Shown here one piece after another: positions 39,343-40,122 of a DNA stretch of 40,122 nt; position 1 is the first letter of the stretch, and each line of letters begins with the position of its first letter. Below the pieces are notes generated by a model. That model was not told where the DNA came from. It made no database searches and saw nothing but the letters and a program-made list of their open reading frames with translations. A program made the position numbers and the translations under genes. Source of the stretch: Candidatus Nanoarchaeia archaeon (GTDB taxonomy: Archaea; Nanobdellota; Nanobdellia; Woesearchaeales; JACPBV01). Location of the stretch: positions 1 to 40,122 of the forward strand of contig JANQNH010000010.1 in NCBI GenBank assembly GCA_028279655.1, read 5' to 3'.

Positions 39343-40068
39343 ATGGAAAAAGTAATAGCATATCCTCAGACAACAGTAACAGAAGGATTAGGTATAACCA
39401 TTGAAGAATTGAGAATACTTGTTGAGATGGGGGTAGTCACCCAATTAAAGGCATCTGATGGATACACTCCAAGTGATGGTTCTATTAACGTGGATCAGAT
39501 ATTCATAGAGCAAACATCATTCGACACCATTCATGAAAGAAGCATAAATGATGCCCAGGTTCGTATCAGCATCTTCAAAAATCCATTTGTCGATTCATTA
39601 GCACAGCTTCAGGAGCTATGTAGATTTGACAAGGATTACAGGGCAAGGTGGAGGGATACAAAACTGATACAGATGCAAGGAAAATATGAAGCAGGCTCAT
39701 CAACATTCTCATATCCAAAAGTTCAGATAGATAATCTTACTAAAGATGTTAAAGTAGAAACACTGCAAAAAGCTGCAAACGGCTCTATAATAATCGACGC
39801 AGACAGGAAATTTGAAGTATATCCCAAAGGAAAGACAGTTGATGACGTAATAACAAGCCTTGGATTATCTATAGATCCGCAAAACAGGAACAGGATATGC
39901 AGGTACTACCTTCAGGAACTTACTGCCAAGGATAAGGAAGATACCCAACCTGTACTCAACCTTCAGGATCAAGGAAAGATAATGATGTATATTGACCAGC
40001 TATGTGAAAGTCAAGAATTCAAGCAAATGACCTCCTCCCACGACCTAAAGGTCGGGGTATCCAGCTAA
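39343..40068 (+). CDS. Unknown protein with 3' end altered by IS insertion
   Basis: It has 241 residues if started at ATG 39343 (MEKVIAYPQ), chosen because TTTTTAAA (39314-39321) lies about 25 nt upstream at leaderless spacing. In-frame ATG 39295 (MIKYTKLF) would add 16 residues. The N-terminus (VTEGLGITIEELRILVEMGVV) looks like a small helical, possibly HTH-like segment. The rest has no recognised family. The last about 13 codons (MTSSHDLKVGVSS) lie within an IS-type hairpin, so the natural C-terminus has probably been replaced. No membrane helix is seen. Confidence 0.6.
   Translation: MEKVIAYPQTTVTEGLGITIEELRILVEMGVVTQLKASDGYTPSDGSINVDQIFIEQTSFDTIHERSINDAQVRISIFKNPFVDSLAQLQELCRFDKDYRARWRDTKLIQMQGKYEAGSSTFSYPKVQIDNLTKDVKVETLQKAANGSIIIDADRKFEVYPKGKTVDDVITSLGLSIDPQNRNRICRYYLQELTAKDKEDTQPVLNLQDQGKIMMYIDQLCESQEFKQMTSSHDLKVGVSS
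40037..40057. mobile_element. IS200/IS605-type subterminal hairpin
   Basis: CCC (40037-40039), A40040, CGACC (40041-40045), loop TAAA, GGTCG (40050-40054) and GGG (40055-40057) form a stem with one extrahelical base; on the other strand this base is T. Hairpins with an extrahelical base near each tip are the recognition sites of IS200/IS605 Y1 transposases. Its position just downstream of the TnpA stop fits an element end. The exact tip, expected a little to the left, is not visible as a boundary. Confidence 0.65.
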
Positions 40069-40072
40069 GGCC

Positions 40073-40122
40073 TTAGGCTACTGCATGATGTTTAGCCTGA
40101 TTTCTAATATAATCATCAACTG
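40073..40122 (-). CDS. C-terminal end of IS200/IS605 Y1 transposase TnpA (partial)
   Basis: The minus strand from the window edge reads VDDYIRNQAKHHAVA, then stop. V-x-x-YI-x-NQ-x-x-HH is the catalytic-tyrosine helix of IS200-type TnpA, where Tyr attacks single-stranded DNA and Gln helps bind metal. Only 15 residues are visible, so the call rests on this motif plus the IS-type hairpin directly downstream. The usual basic or acidic tail after HH is short here. Confidence 0.6.
   Translation of the reverse strand, partial: VDDYIRNQAKHHAVA

Overview
The window is archaeal and looks like a DPANN genome of the Woesearchaeota/Pacearchaeota kind. The evidence is a group II chaperonin, archaeal histones, SecE/Spt5, an FtsZ operon, a long-type archaeal FKBP, archaeal-type GluRS and CMP kinase, and a fused phosphoglucose/phosphomannose isomerase. 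It also has leaderless TTTATA/TTTAAA promoters about 25-30 nt before many starts, and GGTGAT/GGAGG ribosome sites for internal and some first genes. The lineage is inferred; no rRNA is present. Genes are dense and no gene-free stretch exceeds about 250 nt.

Layout. 1-2.8 kb: the end of a HEPN-like protein, then three tandem paralogous unknown genes. 2.8-9.9 kb: tRNA-Leu, PGI/PMI, a SWIM protein, a short Rad50-like ATPase, a membrane/Ada-like zinc protein, tRNA-Pro, a secreted/anchored protein and tRNA-Ser(GGA). 9.9-15.6 kb: an unknown radical SAM enzyme, tRNA-Glu, a circularly permuted GTPase, a four-gene membrane/XRE regulator operon, tRNA-Ser(CGA), small membrane proteins, tRNA-CAU, a HIT protein and tRNA-Ala. 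15.6-22.6 kb: histone, GluRS, a small histone-fold protein, a coiled-coil plus proline-rich pair, two paralogous unknown genes sharing an 18-bp promoter motif, and the thermosome. 22.7-27.4 kb: PurF, unknown genes, a lipoprotein and an XRE regulator. 27.4-32.7 kb: CMP kinase, the FKBP-FtsZ-SecE-Spt5 operon, a Gfo/Idh oxidoreductase and an extended L11. 32.8-40.1 kb: three small membrane-protein genes, an AbrB/P-type ATPase/CaCA exchanger operon, Elp3, an unknown gene, and the edge of an IS200/IS605-type insertion.

Three observations stand out. First, three intergenic elements of 110-132 nt (987-1118, 4363-4483, 27265-27377) share one multi-branched fold. It has an A-rich/T-rich closing stem with a 3-nt bulge at the same place, two inner hairpins, wobble-compatible differences and a conserved ATAGG-hairpin-CCGT 3' core. 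This looks like an undescribed structured RNA or palindromic repeat family. Second, five of seven tRNA genes carry introns. Two are at non-canonical places (D-loop of tRNA-Ala, T-loop of tRNA-Ser) and fit bulge-helix-bulge rules. Third, the 3' end of the last gene contains an IS200/IS605-type hairpin with an extrahelical base, beside the C-terminus of a Y1 transposase.

Functionally the window mixes information processing (tRNAs, GluRS, L11, Spt5, Elp3, histones), protein folding and secretion (thermosome, FKBP, SecE), division (FtsZ), cation transport (P-type ATPase plus CaCA exchanger) and many single-gene units of unknown role with their own leaderless promoters.
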